Positions 1-8,194 of a stretch of DNA of 64,000 nt are shown here, one piece after another. Origin of the DNA: Sphingomonas sp. URHD0057 (GTDB lineage: Bacteria; Pseudomonadota; Alphaproteobacteria; Sphingomonadales; Sphingomonadaceae); NCBI RefSeq assembly GCF_000620665.1, contig NZ_JIAU01000007.1, forward strand, positions 143,616-207,615. Direction: 5' to 3'. Both the position numbers and the translations under genes were made by a program. Positions within the stretch are counted from its first letter, which is position 1. The number at the start of each line of letters is the position of its first letter. A model generated the notes under the pieces. That model was not told where the DNA came from, searched no databases, and saw nothing but the letters and a program-made list of their open reading frames with translations.

Positions 1-2
1 TC

Positions 3-197
3 GCCCGCGGGGGCATCTACAGCGAAGGCTCGCCGACGGCCGCGTTCGAGCATGTCGAGACCTATTTGCGCGGCGTGTTCAACATGATCGGCATCGAGCC
101 CGAGTTCGTCGTCGCCGAGGGCGTCAACCTCAGCCCCGAGCATCGCGTCGCGGCGATCGAGAATGCGCTCGGAGAAACCATCCGTCTCGCGGCCTAG
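3..197 (+). CDS. azoR: FMN-dependent NADH-azoreductase, C-terminal fragment
   Basis: Only the last 64 residues are in the window; the gene enters from the left edge. The visible part (ARGGIYSEGSPTAAFEHVE, then YLRGVFNMIGIEPEFVVAEG) matches the C-terminal third of the AcpD/AzoR flavodoxin-fold family, in which the RGGxY loop lies near the flavin. These cytoplasmic enzymes reduce quinones and azo compounds with NAD(P)H. It precedes a pirin on the same strand with a 64-nt gap; azoR-pirin pairing is common in proteobacteria and suggests a joint role in quinone or oxidative stress. The start and N-terminal flavin-binding part cannot be seen. Confidence 0.85.
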   Translation, partial: ARGGIYSEGSPTAAFEHVETYLRGVFNMIGIEPEFVVAEGVNLSPEHRVAAIENALGETIRLAA

Positions 198-261
198 CCA
201 TTGGCGGCGCCTGAATAGGAATTGCCTTCCAGTCCTCCGCTGCTCGCCCGGGAGTTTTTCA

Positions 262-1137
262 ATGATCGACACTCTGATCCGAACGCAACGCGCCATCGTC
301 CACCGCACACGCGGCAGCGGGCACGGCCCGATCACGCGCCTGATGAGTCCGTCCGATCTCGGGCAGGTGCTGAAGCCATTCGTGTTCCTCGACCTGTTCG
401 AGGTCGAGGGCGGGCAGATGGACATGCCGGTGCACCCGCATTCCGGGATCGGCACAATCACGGTCTTCACCAAGGGCGACGTACGCTTCGACGATCCGGA
501 CTCGGGCCAGGGGACGATTACCTATGGCGGCGTCGAGTGGTCGCGCGCCGGCGGCGGCATGTGGCACGGGAAGGAGCTCGCGCCGGGGACCTCGCCGAGG
601 TTCCAGGGCTTCCAATTGTGGATCGCTCTGCCGCCGGAGCTTGAGAACGGACCGTCGGAAAGCCAGTATCTCGAAGCGCCGCAGATACAGCGAGCCGGGC
701 CGGCGCACGTGATCGTCGGTGCGTACGATGGCGTCGAAAGTCCTGTGCGCGCGCCCGAGGGGATCAATTACCTGCTGGTCACGCTCAAGCCCGGCGAGAG
801 CTGGACGTACCAGCCGCCGACGGGCCACAGCGTCGCGTGGCTTGCGATCGCCCGCGGCCAAGTCGAGGCCGGCGAGCAATTGTCGGCGGGCGACATGGCC
901 GTGTTCGATCGAAGCGAAGCGCCGCTCCGGCTTGCGGCCGAGGGCGACGAGGATGCGATGTTCGTGCTCGGCTCCGCGGTGCCGCACCCGAACGACCTGC
1001 ACCTTGGCTATTATTCGGTACACACGTCGGCTGAAGCCCTCGAACGCGGCGAGCAGCGCATCGCCGAATTGGGCGAGAAGCTCGCCGCGGCGGGCGACCG
1101 CCGGACCGGGTCGGGAGCGACTCCCGTATTTCGGTAA
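262..1137 (+). CDS. Pirin family protein
   Basis: A 291-residue bicupin of the pirin family, the usual length. The N-terminal cupin carries the metal-ligand pattern typical of pirins: HPHSGIGTITVF supplies two His, and the segment around GGGMWHGKE a further His and Glu. Some pirins have quercetinase activity and others act as redox-sensing co-regulators; the sequence does not decide which. The frame is open further upstream, but ATG 262 is chosen because it has a GGGAG ribosome site 7 nt before it and begins with the conserved MIDTLIRTQRAIVHRT. It follows azoR on the same strand. Confidence 0.9.
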   Translation: MIDTLIRTQRAIVHRTRGSGHGPITRLMSPSDLGQVLKPFVFLDLFEVEGGQMDMPVHPHSGIGTITVFTKGDVRFDDPDSGQGTITYGGVEWSRAGGGMWHGKELAPGTSPRFQGFQLWIALPPELENGPSESQYLEAPQIQRAGPAHVIVGAYDGVESPVRAPEGINYLLVTLKPGESWTYQPPTGHSVAWLAIARGQVEAGEQLSAGDMAVFDRSEAPLRLAAEGDEDAMFVLGSAVPHPNDLHLGYYSVHTSAEALERGEQRIAELGEKLAAAGDRRTGSGATPVFR

Positions 1138-1299
1138 CGCTTCGTCCTTCAGCTGTGGCGTGCGGCGTCGTCGCCCCTTGACGCCGCCCGCGAGCCCCGG
1201 CGCTCCTACTCATCCTCTCCACGGAGCGTCGGGGCTCATTTCATGAAGCGAATGGCAGTGGGGCGCGTTCTTGAATCTCCCTTGAGCAGGAGATCAATC

Positions 1300-1542
1300 G
1301 TGGCCGAACTCAACGAAGCCCAGCGCGACCGCCTCGACGAGGATCAGTTCGCCTTTCCCAAGGAGCGCAAGGAACCGCTCAACAATGCGAGCCATGTGCG
1401 CAACGCCATTGCCCGGTTCAATCAGGTCGAAGGCGTCAGCGACGACGAGCGCGACGCAGCGTGGCGGCGGATCAAGAAGGCCGCCGACAAGCACGGCGTG
1501 GAGGTCAGCGAGAAGAGCTGGCGCGAGATCGGAAAGAAGTAG
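1300..1542 (+). CDS. DUF6582 family small protein
   Basis: An 80-residue cytoplasmic protein with the DUF6582 pattern: FAFPKERKEPLNNASHVRNA, then AIARFNQVEGVSDDERDAAW and a C-terminal GVEVSEKSWREIGKK. The family is small, charged and helical, with no established function. GTG 1300 is preferred because AGGAG lies 7 nt upstream and family members begin near AELNEAQRD; an in-frame ATG at 1243 would add residues unlike the family. It stands alone between the pirin and a membrane-anchored hypothetical. Confidence 0.8.
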   Translation: MAELNEAQRDRLDEDQFAFPKERKEPLNNASHVRNAIARFNQVEGVSDDERDAAWRRIKKAADKHGVEVSEKSWREIGKK

Positions 1543-1607
1543 GCGCGTTCCGCGCGACTGTTGCGGCGGCGACATGATCTGTTAGCGTCCCGTTCACGGG
1601 GGCGATC

Positions 1608-2324
1608 ATGCATTTCCATCTGCCGAAGCCGCTGCACGGCTGGCGCGTGTTCGTCGGAGAGGTCGGGATCATCGTCGCCGGCGTGCTGGTCGCGCTCGCG
1701 GCTCAACAACTCGTCGAGGACGTGCATCACCGCAGCGACGCGCGCGACGCACGAGAATCCATCCAGGCCGAACTCGAGATCAACATGGCGAGGCTCGCCT
1801 CGCGGACTGCTCAGCGACAATGCGTCGAGCACCGGCTGGCGGAGATCCAGAGTCTGCTCGATCGCGGCGACGCAGGAGCGACGGTGGTCCCGCCCAATTG
1901 GATCGGCCGTCCGCAATTCTGGACCATGCAGACAGTCCGCTGGGACGCCATCTCCCAAGCGGGACGAGCGGCGCTCCTGCCGCCCAAGGATCTCGCCGAC
2001 TATGGGCTAATGTACTCCATCATGCGCAACATCACCGGCGTGATGATCACCGAACAGGCGGATTGGGCGCGGCTAAGGTCGCTAGAACATCTCCATCGGC
2101 TGACCCCGGACATGGTGTTCGAACTCAACAGCACGCTGCAGGACGCGCGCTATTTGAACTGGCGGGTCCAGGTCTGGACGACCCAGTTGAAACCGGGCGA
2201 GACGGAACTGCAGCTCAAGAAGGTCGCGAACGACCTGGTTCCGTCGCGCGCCGCGTGCATTCCGATGAGCACTCCGCACGATCAGGCCGCGCGTGAGTCC
2301 AATCCCGTGATCGGAGAGCCGTAG
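1608..2324 (+). CDS. Membrane-anchored hypothetical protein
   Basis: 238 residues. After a short amphipathic start (MHFHLPKPLHGWRVFVGEVG), one hydrophobic segment at about residues 19-33 (IIVAGVLVALAAQQL) is followed by a mainly helical soluble part rich in Glu, Gln and Arg. The topology suggests a single-span inner-membrane protein. Similar proteins beginning with an HGWR-FVGEVGIIVLGVL-type segment are frequent in sphingomonads and caulobacters, but no function is known to me. It appears to be a single-gene unit. Confidence 0.7.
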   Translation: MHFHLPKPLHGWRVFVGEVGIIVAGVLVALAAQQLVEDVHHRSDARDARESIQAELEINMARLASRTAQRQCVEHRLAEIQSLLDRGDAGATVVPPNWIGRPQFWTMQTVRWDAISQAGRAALLPPKDLADYGLMYSIMRNITGVMITEQADWARLRSLEHLHRLTPDMVFELNSTLQDARYLNWRVQVWTTQLKPGETELQLKKVANDLVPSRAACIPMSTPHDQAARESNPVIGEP

Positions 2325-2398
2325 CCGTGCCTTTAACTTGACCGGATGGGCAGCCGGGGCGCACTTCTCACGCGTCCCATTGCACGGAGGAGGCCGAC

Positions 2399-2593
2399 AT
2401 GGACCGCAAGACTATCGACTGCCGCGACTACCCGAGCGAGTCGGGCTGCACGGTCTCTATTTCCGCCGACAGCGAAGATGAGCTGGTCGAAGCCGCCGCG
2501 CAGCATGCGGTGCAGGTGCATGGCCATGAGGACAGCCCGGAGCTCCGCGCCATGCTTCGCGACGGCATGAAGACCGGCGCGCCGGCGGCCTAG
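2399..2593 (+). CDS. DUF1059 family protein
   Basis: A 64-residue protein with the DUF1059 signature: DCRDYPSESGCTVSISADSEDELVEAAAQHAVQVHGH. Members are short, soluble and of unknown function. GGAGG precedes the ATG at 2399. The TAG stop overlaps the stop of the convergent E2 gene by 3 bases, sharing the palindromic CCTAGG, so no terminator separates the two units. Confidence 0.85.
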   Translation: MDRKTIDCRDYPSESGCTVSISADSEDELVEAAAQHAVQVHGHEDSPELRAMLRDGMKTGAPAA

Positions 2594-3894
2594 GCCGAGA
2601 GCAGCCGTAGCGGGTTCTCGATGTAGCCCTTGAGCGCCTGCATGAAGTTGGCGGCATCCCAGCCGTCGACCACGCGATGGTCGCAGCTCAATGACAGGTT
2701 CATCCGCTTGCGGACCTCGATCTCGCCGTCGATCACGACGACCTTCTCCTCGACCTTGTTGACCGCGATAATTGCGACCTCGGGGCGGTTGATGACGGGC
2801 GTCGAGGTGACCCCGCCCATCGGGCCGAGGCTGGAGAGGGTGATGGAGGAGCCGGAGAGATCCTCGCGCGCCGCCTTGCCGGTCCGCGCCGCCTCGGCGA
2901 GGCGGCCGATGTCGCGCGCCAGATCCCACACGCTCTTGCCCTGCGCGTCGCGGATGACGGGCACCATCAATCCATTGGGAGTCTGCGTCGCCATGCCGAG
3001 GTGAAGCGCGCCGTGGCGGGTGATGACGTTGGCGTCGTCATCGTAGGTTGCGTTCAGCATTGGCCAGTCTGGCAGGGCGCGCGCCATTGCGGTGATGAGG
3101 AAGGGCAGGAGGGTCAGCTTCGGGTTCGACCCCCGGTCGCGGTTCATCATCGCCCGCGTGTCCTCGAGATCGGTGACGTCGAACTCCTCGACCAAAGTGA
3201 AGTGCGGGATGCGGCGCTTCGCCTCCTGCATGTTTTCCGCGATCTTCCGGCGCAGGCCGACGACCTTGATCGTCTCGTCCTTGCGCGGCGCGGCCGTGCC
3301 ACGGCTGGAAACGCTGCCGCCATTGTAGAGCAAATACGCGTCGAGGTCGGAATGGCGAATGCGGTCCGACATGGTCTTCACCTCGCCGAGGTCGATGCCG
3401 AGGTCGCGGGCGCGGGCACGGACCGCTGGCGAGGCGAGCACGTGGACTCCGCCACCGCTCTCCTTCTTCGCGACTTCGGGCTCGACGCGCGGCTCGGGGG
3501 CTGGGGCGGGAGATGCCGCCGGCTTGTCCTCCACCGCCGTGACCGGAAGCTCCTTTGCCTGTTCAGGGGTGGGAACGGAGGCCCCATCGCCAAGCGGCCG
3601 CTCGTCGACGCTTTCCGGAGCCGGAGTCGGCTCTCCCGGTGACGCTTCCGCACTCTCGGTTTCGATCACTGCCAGGACCGAGCCGATCGGGATCTGGTCG
3701 CCAACTTCGCCCGCGAGCTCGAGCACCTTGCCGGCCACTGGCGATTCCATTTCCACCGTCGCTTTGTCGGTCATCATGTCGGCGATCTGCTGGTCCTCGC
3801 CGATGGTGTCGCCGACCTTGACGTGCCAGGCGACGATCTCGGCCTCGGCGATGCCTTCGCCGATGTCGGGCAGCTTGAATTCGTAGCGAGCCAT
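2590..3894 (-). CDS. bkdB: Branched-chain 2-oxoacid dehydrogenase E2, dihydrolipoyl acyltransferase
   Basis: 434 residues, the normal E2 length. The N-terminal lipoyl domain carries the attachment Lys 44 in MTDKATVEM; a Pro/Ala/Glu-rich linker follows at about residues 80-150; the peripheral subunit-binding domain begins at VLASPAVRARARDLGIDL; and the catalytic domain ends with the His/Asp motif CDHRVVDGWDAANF. It moves the acyl group from E1 to CoA in the complex that degrades 2-oxoacids of Val, Leu and Ile and feeds acyl-CoA to metabolism. It is the third gene of the operon; the E1-beta TAG immediately precedes its ATG. No E3 gene is adjacent. Confidence 0.93.
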   Translation of the reverse strand: MARYEFKLPDIGEGIAEAEIVAWHVKVGDTIGEDQQIADMMTDKATVEMESPVAGKVLELAGEVGDQIPIGSVLAVIETESAEASPGEPTPAPESVDERPLGDGASVPTPEQAKELPVTAVEDKPAASPAPAPEPRVEPEVAKKESGGGVHVLASPAVRARARDLGIDLGEVKTMSDRIRHSDLDAYLLYNGGSVSSRGTAAPRKDETIKVVGLRRKIAENMQEAKRRIPHFTLVEEFDVTDLEDTRAMMNRDRGSNPKLTLLPFLITAMARALPDWPMLNATYDDDANVITRHGALHLGMATQTPNGLMVPVIRDAQGKSVWDLARDIGRLAEAARTGKAAREDLSGSSITLSSLGPMGGVTSTPVINRPEVAIIAVNKVEEKVVVIDGEIEVRKRMNLSLSCDHRVVDGWDAANFMQALKGYIENPLRLLSA

Positions 3895-4908
3895 CTAATC
3901 CGCCATCACTTTCTCGAGGGCCTTCTTCATCCGCTTCGGGCCGGGAAAATAGGCCCATTCGTAGGCGTGCGGGTAGGGCGTGTCCCAGCCCGTCACGCGC
4001 TCGACCGGCGCTTCGAGATGATAGAAGCAGCGCTCCTGCACCTGGGCGGCCAACTCAGACGCGAAGCCGGAGGTGCGCGGCGCTTCCATCGCGATGAGGC
4101 AGCGGCCGGTCTTCTCGACCGAGCGCTCGATCGTTTCGATGTCGAGGGGGACGAGAGTACGCAGGTCAATGACCTCGGCGTCGAGGCCCTGCTCCTCGAC
4201 CGCGGCAAGCGCGACGTGGACCATAGTGCCGTAGGCGAGGACGGTGAGCGCCTCGCCTTCGCGGACCACCGCGGCCTTGCCGAGCGGAACGATGTAATGA
4301 CCTTCGGGCACTTCGCTCGCGGGATGTTTGGACCAGGGCTTGACCGGGCGATCGTGGTGGCCGTCGAAGGGGCCATTGTAGATGCGCTTGGGCTCGAAGA
4401 AGATGACTGGGTCGGGGTCTTCGATCGCGCTGATCAGCAGGCCTTTGGCGTCATAGGGCGTCGAGGGGATCACGACCTTCAAGCCCGCAATGTGCGTGAA
4501 CAGGCTCTCGGGCGACTGGCTGTGCGTCTGGCCGCCGAAAATGCCGCCGCCATAGGGGGTGCGAATGACCATCGGCATGGTCCATTCGCCGCCGGTGCGG
4601 TAGCGCATCTTGGCGACTTCGCTGACGATCTGGTCGTAGCCCGGGTAGATGTAGTCGGCGAACTGGATCTCGACGAGGGGCTTCACGCCGTAAGCGGCCA
4701 TGCCGACCGCAACGGCGACGATTCCGCCTTCGCTGATCGGCGCGTCGAACACCCGGGTGTGGCCGAATTCCTTCTGAAGTCCTTCGGTCACACGGAAGAC
4801 GCCGCCGAAGAAGCCGATGTCCTCGCCGAATACGACGATGTCGTCGTCGGCGCGCATTGTCACCTTGTGGGCGTCGTTGAGCGCCTGGATCATGTTCATG
4901 GTCGGCAT
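3895..4908 (-). CDS. bkdA2: Branched-chain 2-oxoacid dehydrogenase E1 beta subunit
   Basis: 337 residues, a transketolase-like beta subunit that forms the E1 heterotetramer with the alpha chain and binds thiamine diphosphate at their interface. Visible family features: MIQALNDAHKVTM at the start, GEDIGFFGGVFRVTEGL, FADYIYPGYDQIVSE, and a C-terminal domain with VIDLRTLVPLD. The start is ATG 4908: the upstream alpha gene ends TGATG, sharing one base, which implies translational coupling. The frame is open to 5166, but that stretch overlaps the alpha gene and is not family-like. Confidence 0.93.
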   Translation of the reverse strand: MPTMNMIQALNDAHKVTMRADDDIVVFGEDIGFFGGVFRVTEGLQKEFGHTRVFDAPISEGGIVAVAVGMAAYGVKPLVEIQFADYIYPGYDQIVSEVAKMRYRTGGEWTMPMVIRTPYGGGIFGGQTHSQSPESLFTHIAGLKVVIPSTPYDAKGLLISAIEDPDPVIFFEPKRIYNGPFDGHHDRPVKPWSKHPASEVPEGHYIVPLGKAAVVREGEALTVLAYGTMVHVALAAVEEQGLDAEVIDLRTLVPLDIETIERSVEKTGRCLIAMEAPRTSGFASELAAQVQERCFYHLEAPVERVTGWDTPYPHAYEWAYFPGPKRMKKALEKVMAD

Positions 4909-6176
4909 CAGGAGTTCGCCTCGCCGAGCGCCTGTTCGCGCTGCTCGGCCAGGTGCCACGGCACGTCGGCGTAGACGTCGTCGAACATCGTCTCGATGCC
5001 GTCCTTGCCCTGTTCGGGGAGGATGCCGAGCTTCTCGGACTCCTTCTGCGCGGCACGCACCGCGGTGTCGCATTCTGCGGTCATCGCAGCGTGGCGCTCG
5101 TCGTCCCATTCGCCGAGCGCAATGAGGTGGACCTTGAGGCGCTCGATCGGGTCGCCGAGGGGCCACAGCTTGGCTTCGTTGGTGGGCCGGTAACCGCTCG
5201 GATCGTCAGAGGTCGAATGACCTTCGGCGCGATAGGTGAAGAACTCGATCAGGGTGGGGCCATTGTTCGCGCGCGCCCGCTCGCTCGCCCATTTTGTCGC
5301 GGCGTAAACCGCCAGCGCGTCATTGCCGTCGACGCGGAGCGAAGCAATGCCGTAGCCGACCGCGCGCTGGGCGAAGGTCGCTCGCTCGCCGCCGGCGATT
5401 CCGGAGAAGCTGGAGATTGCCCACTGGTTGTTCACCACGGCGAGGACGACGGGCACGTTGTAGACGGCGGCGAAGGTGAGGGCGGAATGGAAGTCGCCTT
5501 CCGCGGTGGCGCCGTCGCCGACCCAGCCCATGGCGATCCGGCTGTCGCCCTTGATCGCGGCGCCCATCGCCCAGCCGACCGCTTGCGGGAACTGGGTGCC
5601 GAGGTTGCCCGAGATCGAGAAGAAGCCGTGCGCCTTGTCCGAATACATGATCGGGAGCTGGCGGCCTTTCAATTTGTCGCCCTTGTTCGAGTAGATCTGG
5701 TTCATCATCTCGACCAGCGGATAGCCGCGCGCGATGAGCAGGCCCTGCTGGCGATAGGTCGGGAAATGCATGTCGTCGCGGTCGAGCGCCGCCTGCGCCG
5801 GGATCGCGATTGCCTCCTCCCCAGTGCACTTCATGTAGAAGCTGGTCTTTCCCTGGCGCTGGGAGCGGTACATGCGATCGTCGAAAATGCGCACGGTAAC
5901 CATGTCGCGCAGCATCTTGCGCAGCGTGTCCGCGTCGAGCTTGGGGTCCCACGGACTGACCGCTTTGTGGTCGTCGCCGAGGACGCGGACGAGTTGCGTC
6001 GCGAGCGGATGAGTCTCCGCCGCCGGCGCGGTCGTGTCGGGGCGCGAGGTGCTTCCAGCTGCGGGGATCTTAAGGCCGGAAAAGTCCGGCGTATCGCCTG
6101 GCCGGAACGGCGGTTCGGGCACGTGGAGCGCCAGGCGAGGCGCGTTGCGGCGCAGCGAGGGGTCCTTGTCGCTCAT
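4908..6176 (-). CDS. bkdA1: Branched-chain 2-oxoacid dehydrogenase E1 alpha subunit
   Basis: 422 residues. The thiamine-diphosphate motif is intact: GDG at 220-222 in WVGDGATAEGDFHSA and NN at 249-250 in VVNNQWAIS. The RxEGHSTSDDPSGYR segment is the conserved phosphorylation-loop region of the BCKDH alpha family. The Pro-rich first ~55 residues are usual for the proteobacterial BkdA1 group. It decarboxylates the branched 2-oxoacid and passes the acyl group to E2 lipoate. It is first in the alpha-beta-E2 operon; the promoter should lie in the AT-richer stretch just above 6177. Confidence 0.93.
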   Translation of the reverse strand: MSDKDPSLRRNAPRLALHVPEPPFRPGDTPDFSGLKIPAAGSTSRPDTTAPAAETHPLATQLVRVLGDDHKAVSPWDPKLDADTLRKMLRDMVTVRIFDDRMYRSQRQGKTSFYMKCTGEEAIAIPAQAALDRDDMHFPTYRQQGLLIARGYPLVEMMNQIYSNKGDKLKGRQLPIMYSDKAHGFFSISGNLGTQFPQAVGWAMGAAIKGDSRIAMGWVGDGATAEGDFHSALTFAAVYNVPVVLAVVNNQWAISSFSGIAGGERATFAQRAVGYGIASLRVDGNDALAVYAATKWASERARANNGPTLIEFFTYRAEGHSTSDDPSGYRPTNEAKLWPLGDPIERLKVHLIALGEWDDERHAAMTAECDTAVRAAQKESEKLGILPEQGKDGIETMFDDVYADVPWHLAEQREQALGEANS

Positions 6177-6316
6177 GGTCGGAGCGAGCGCTTAAACCCG
6201 ACTTGAGGATGCGGCAACTCTCGGCGTAAAGGAGGCTTTACATTGTGTCGTCAAGACACCAGGCCCTACCGAACGGTAGCTGGCAAGCGATTGAAACATT
6301 GGCAGGATGCCGGGAT

Positions 6317-6418
6317 ATGCGTGACCATCCGCGGCTGCGAGCCCTGTTAGAAAGACTGCCCTTCTGGCTATTTCTCGTGGGGGTCGGCCTGGGCCTCTAT
6401 ACGATGCTTTCCCGCTAG
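6317..6418 (+). CDS. Possible 33-residue single-span membrane peptide
   Basis: A short reading frame with a basic N-terminus (MRDHPRLRALLERL), one hydrophobic segment (PFWLFLVGVGLGLYTML) and a terminal SR. The positive-inside layout is what a real small inner-membrane protein would have. It sits in the otherwise empty 377-base gap 6177-6553 upstream of the bkd operon, on the opposite strand. The ribosome site is weak, so it could also be chance. Confidence 0.35.
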   Translation: MRDHPRLRALLERLPFWLFLVGVGLGLYTMLSR

Positions 6419-6502
6419 GCAGGGCCAGGCAGCTTCACACTGCTCTTCGCGCGGCCGCATTTTGAAACAATGCACCAGACCCTAAGGCAGGCGGCACTCT
6501 CC

Positions 6503-6534
6503 TAATGTCTGCTTTCGACGCATTGCGGACATTA
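6503..6534. repeat. Intergenic dyad repeat, copy a
   Basis: A 32-bp imperfect inverted repeat: arm TAATGTCTGC, spacer TTTCGACGCATT, arm GCGGACATTA. The same unit, with changes, recurs near 6905, 7764, 8141, 58433, 58639, 61699, 62768, 63407 and 63440. It lies at the 3' side of the 6554-6898 gene. Confidence 0.85.
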
Positions 6535-6553
6535 GACTAGATTCCAGCTGCTC

Positions 6554-6898
6554 TCAGTTCATGCCGTGCGCCGCCGGAATCGGCGAAGGGGGACCCGCGG
6601 GCATTGCGAGTAGCGTTTCCTCCGGCTCGCCAGCTTCGAACCGCGCGAGCAGCGCATCGGGATCATAGCTCACCCCGACCGGGTTCTCGGCGTATGCAGG
6701 CGTTCGCATGAGGGCGGTTGCTTGCTCAACCGTTCCGCAGTCGACCTGAAACTCCATTCGATTGCCATCGGTTGAAAACCCAACACAACGGCGAACCGCG
6801 ACCCACCCCGGCAAGGCCTGCTCGCAAGCGCGCAAGTAGCAGTTCGCTCCCGCGACGTCGCGCAAACTCTCGTCTGCCGATATCCGGCTTTCCGCACA
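6554..6898 (-). CDS. Hypothetical protein between dyad repeats
   Basis: Read from GTG 6898, this gives 114 residues beginning MRKSRISADESLRDVAGANC; a TTG at 6865 would give 103. Visible features: three Cys in the first half (NCYLRACEQ, RRCVGF), a DGNRMEF turn, and a C-terminal YDPDALLARFEAGEPEE. No membrane segment is obvious and I do not recognise the family. It is bracketed by dyads a and b and has no operon partner. Confidence 0.5.
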   Translation of the reverse strand, partial: CAESRISADESLRDVAGANCYLRACEQALPGWVAVRRCVGFSTDGNRMEFQVDCGTVEQATALMRTPAYAENPVGVSYDPDALLARFEAGEPEETLLAMPAGPPSPIPAAHGMN

Positions 6899-6904
6899 TC
6901 TCGG

Positions 6905-6936
6905 TTATGTCCACTTTCGACCCACTGCGGACATTA
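6905..6936. repeat. Intergenic dyad repeat, copy b
   Basis: Left arm TTATGTCCAC, spacer TTTCGACCCACT, right arm GCGGACATTA. It lies between the start of the 6554-6898 gene and the end of the Imm11-like gene. Confidence 0.85.
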
Positions 6937-6987
6937 GCAATCCCAAGGCATGTTCCTCGCGGAGGGTCGATGTTCGGCCTCGAACGA

Positions 6988-7719
6988 TTAGACTTCCTTC
7001 ATCTGGAAGTGCCTGGGGATACGCAGACCTGCGTCGGCGATTTCCGCCTGTAATCTCTCTGAGATGCACAGCAGGAAACTAGCTATTCTCCGCTCATACC
7101 ACAGGTGCGAGCCGGTAAAGTCCGCCTTGCGGAAGGCAAGGCCGCACATGTCTTTGGGTTTTTCCGAGTGCTGTATTTTGTCGCAATCCTTTCTGAACGA
7201 TCCTTTGTTGCTGTGCTCCTCCGAGAAGCTGTCCAGCTCTTGCTGGACAATGAGAATGTAACGGGGAGTCGGGGGCGGCGAGCCTCGGATTGGCCGAACC
7301 TCGATCGGGAAAAAGCGATGCACGCCGGGCTCTAGCCATTCGATGAATGCTTTCAGCGGTTCGTCCACGGAGAAAACCGGACCAGCAAACAAAGCCAGAG
7401 AAGGATGCTTGCTGCAATTACCCTTGGCATGAAAATACGTGGGGACTTCATGACTCAGTATGGCAGCGGTCGATCGGTCATCGATTCTTTGACGACGCTG
7501 CGGGCGCACCGAAAACTTCCCGATGGCATGACATGCGTACCAATGGGCTCCATTATTATGTTCGTCTTGGAAGATTGCCTGGTCTTGGGCGGACATATCG
7601 TTATCGAAATGCCGCTTTAGGCGTTCGCGCCACCCGCTTGAGACACCTTTCCGGCCCTCGAACTCACCAGCCAGATAAAAATCATTGCTCACCGGAGGGT
7701 GGTTCATTCCCCAAACCAT
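6988..7719 (-). CDS. Imm11-like (DUF1629) protein
   Basis: 243 residues from ATG 7719, which has a strong AGGAGG site 6 nt upstream. The C-terminal half has the Imm11/DUF1629 pattern: GPVFSVDEPLKAFIEWLEPGVHRFFPIEV, then an IL-V short strand and a C-terminal ISERLQAEIADAGLRIPRHF. Family proteins were named from predicted polymorphic-toxin immunity and are numerous in sphingomonads, usually as free-standing genes. No toxin is beside it, so an immunity role is not shown. Base composition is less GC-rich than its neighbours, and dyads b and c flank it, suggesting acquisition as a unit. Confidence 0.65.
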   Translation of the reverse strand: MVWGMNHPPVSNDFYLAGEFEGRKGVSSGWRERLKRHFDNDMSAQDQAIFQDEHNNGAHWYACHAIGKFSVRPQRRQRIDDRSTAAILSHEVPTYFHAKGNCSKHPSLALFAGPVFSVDEPLKAFIEWLEPGVHRFFPIEVRPIRGSPPPTPRYILIVQQELDSFSEEHSNKGSFRKDCDKIQHSEKPKDMCGLAFRKADFTGSHLWYERRIASFLLCISERLQAEIADAGLRIPRHFQMKEV

Positions 7720-7739
7720 CGATTGCCTCCTAGACCGGA

Positions 7740-7794
7740 ACTGTCCGCTTTCCACTCACTCTTGCCGTCTGAGTCCGACCCATTGCAGACATTA
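7740..7794. repeat. Intergenic dyad repeat, composite copy c
   Basis: Two partial units in tandem: a left half (CTGTCCGCTTTCCACTCA) followed by a degraded full unit ending CCCATTGCAGACATTA. It lies between the divergent starts of the Imm11-like gene and the 7835-8143 gene, so it cannot be acting only as a terminator. Confidence 0.65.
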
Positions 7795-7834
7795 GATCCG
7801 TCAGTCACTCTGCTCGTTGAGGGAGCACACATGA

Positions 7835-8143
7835 ATGCGCTTCAAACGACTAGCCCTCATGGCTGGGGCCTTCCCCGTCGTAGCAGCTGCGACCCTCGCC
7901 TTTACCGGGAGTGTCGTGCTTCTCGACCCCAGCCGAAAGGTCAATTCAGCGCAGTTGATCGATGGGTGGGGCCATAAGCAGCCGCTTCTCAACCTAGCTT
8001 ATGTGCGCGTCGGCGTCCCGAGGATCGAGGGCGCAGTTCAGATAAGCTGCAAGAACGGCAAGGTGGTCGAACGCGGTTATGTCACGCCCGGCGCGCCGAC
8101 ATGGCAGAAGCTAGGTGACACCTGCTCGACTAGTCGTTCCTAA
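7835..8143 (+). CDS. Small exported or anchored hypothetical protein
   Basis: 102 residues with a basic start (MRFKRLALMAG) and a hydrophobic stretch to about residue 29 (AFPVVAAATLAFTGSVVLL), either a signal anchor or a signal peptide. The rest is a soluble domain with one Cys pair (ISCKNGK, GDTCSTS) that could form a disulfide. No family recognised. Its stop codon lies inside dyad copy d, so insertion of the repeat may have set its C-terminus. Confidence 0.55.
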   Translation: MRFKRLALMAGAFPVVAAATLAFTGSVVLLDPSRKVNSAQLIDGWGHKQPLLNLAYVRVGVPRIEGAVQISCKNGKVVERGYVTPGAPTWQKLGDTCSTSRS

Positions 8144-8172
8144 CGTCTGCTTTCCACCCAAAGCAGACACTT
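8141..8172. repeat. Intergenic dyad repeat, copy d
   Basis: Left arm TAACGTCTGC, spacer TTTCCACCCAAA, right arm GCAGACACTT. It overlaps the TAA stop of the preceding gene and sits between two convergent genes. Confidence 0.75.
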
Positions 8173-8194
8173 GCTCGCGAGCGAACTCTGAGCG

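Noticed and set aside
259..1023. Long open frame antisense to the pirin gene
   Set aside because: Shadow of a GC-rich gene: no ribosome site or family motif, Arg/His-rich composition.
3823..6206. Long plus-strand frames opposite the bkd operon
   Set aside because: Antisense to three clearly conserved genes; typical high-GC shadows.
6503..8172. Dyad repeats as a CRISPR array or integron attC sites
   Set aside because: Spacing is gene-sized and irregular, no cas or integrase gene, and the units do not match attC core sites.
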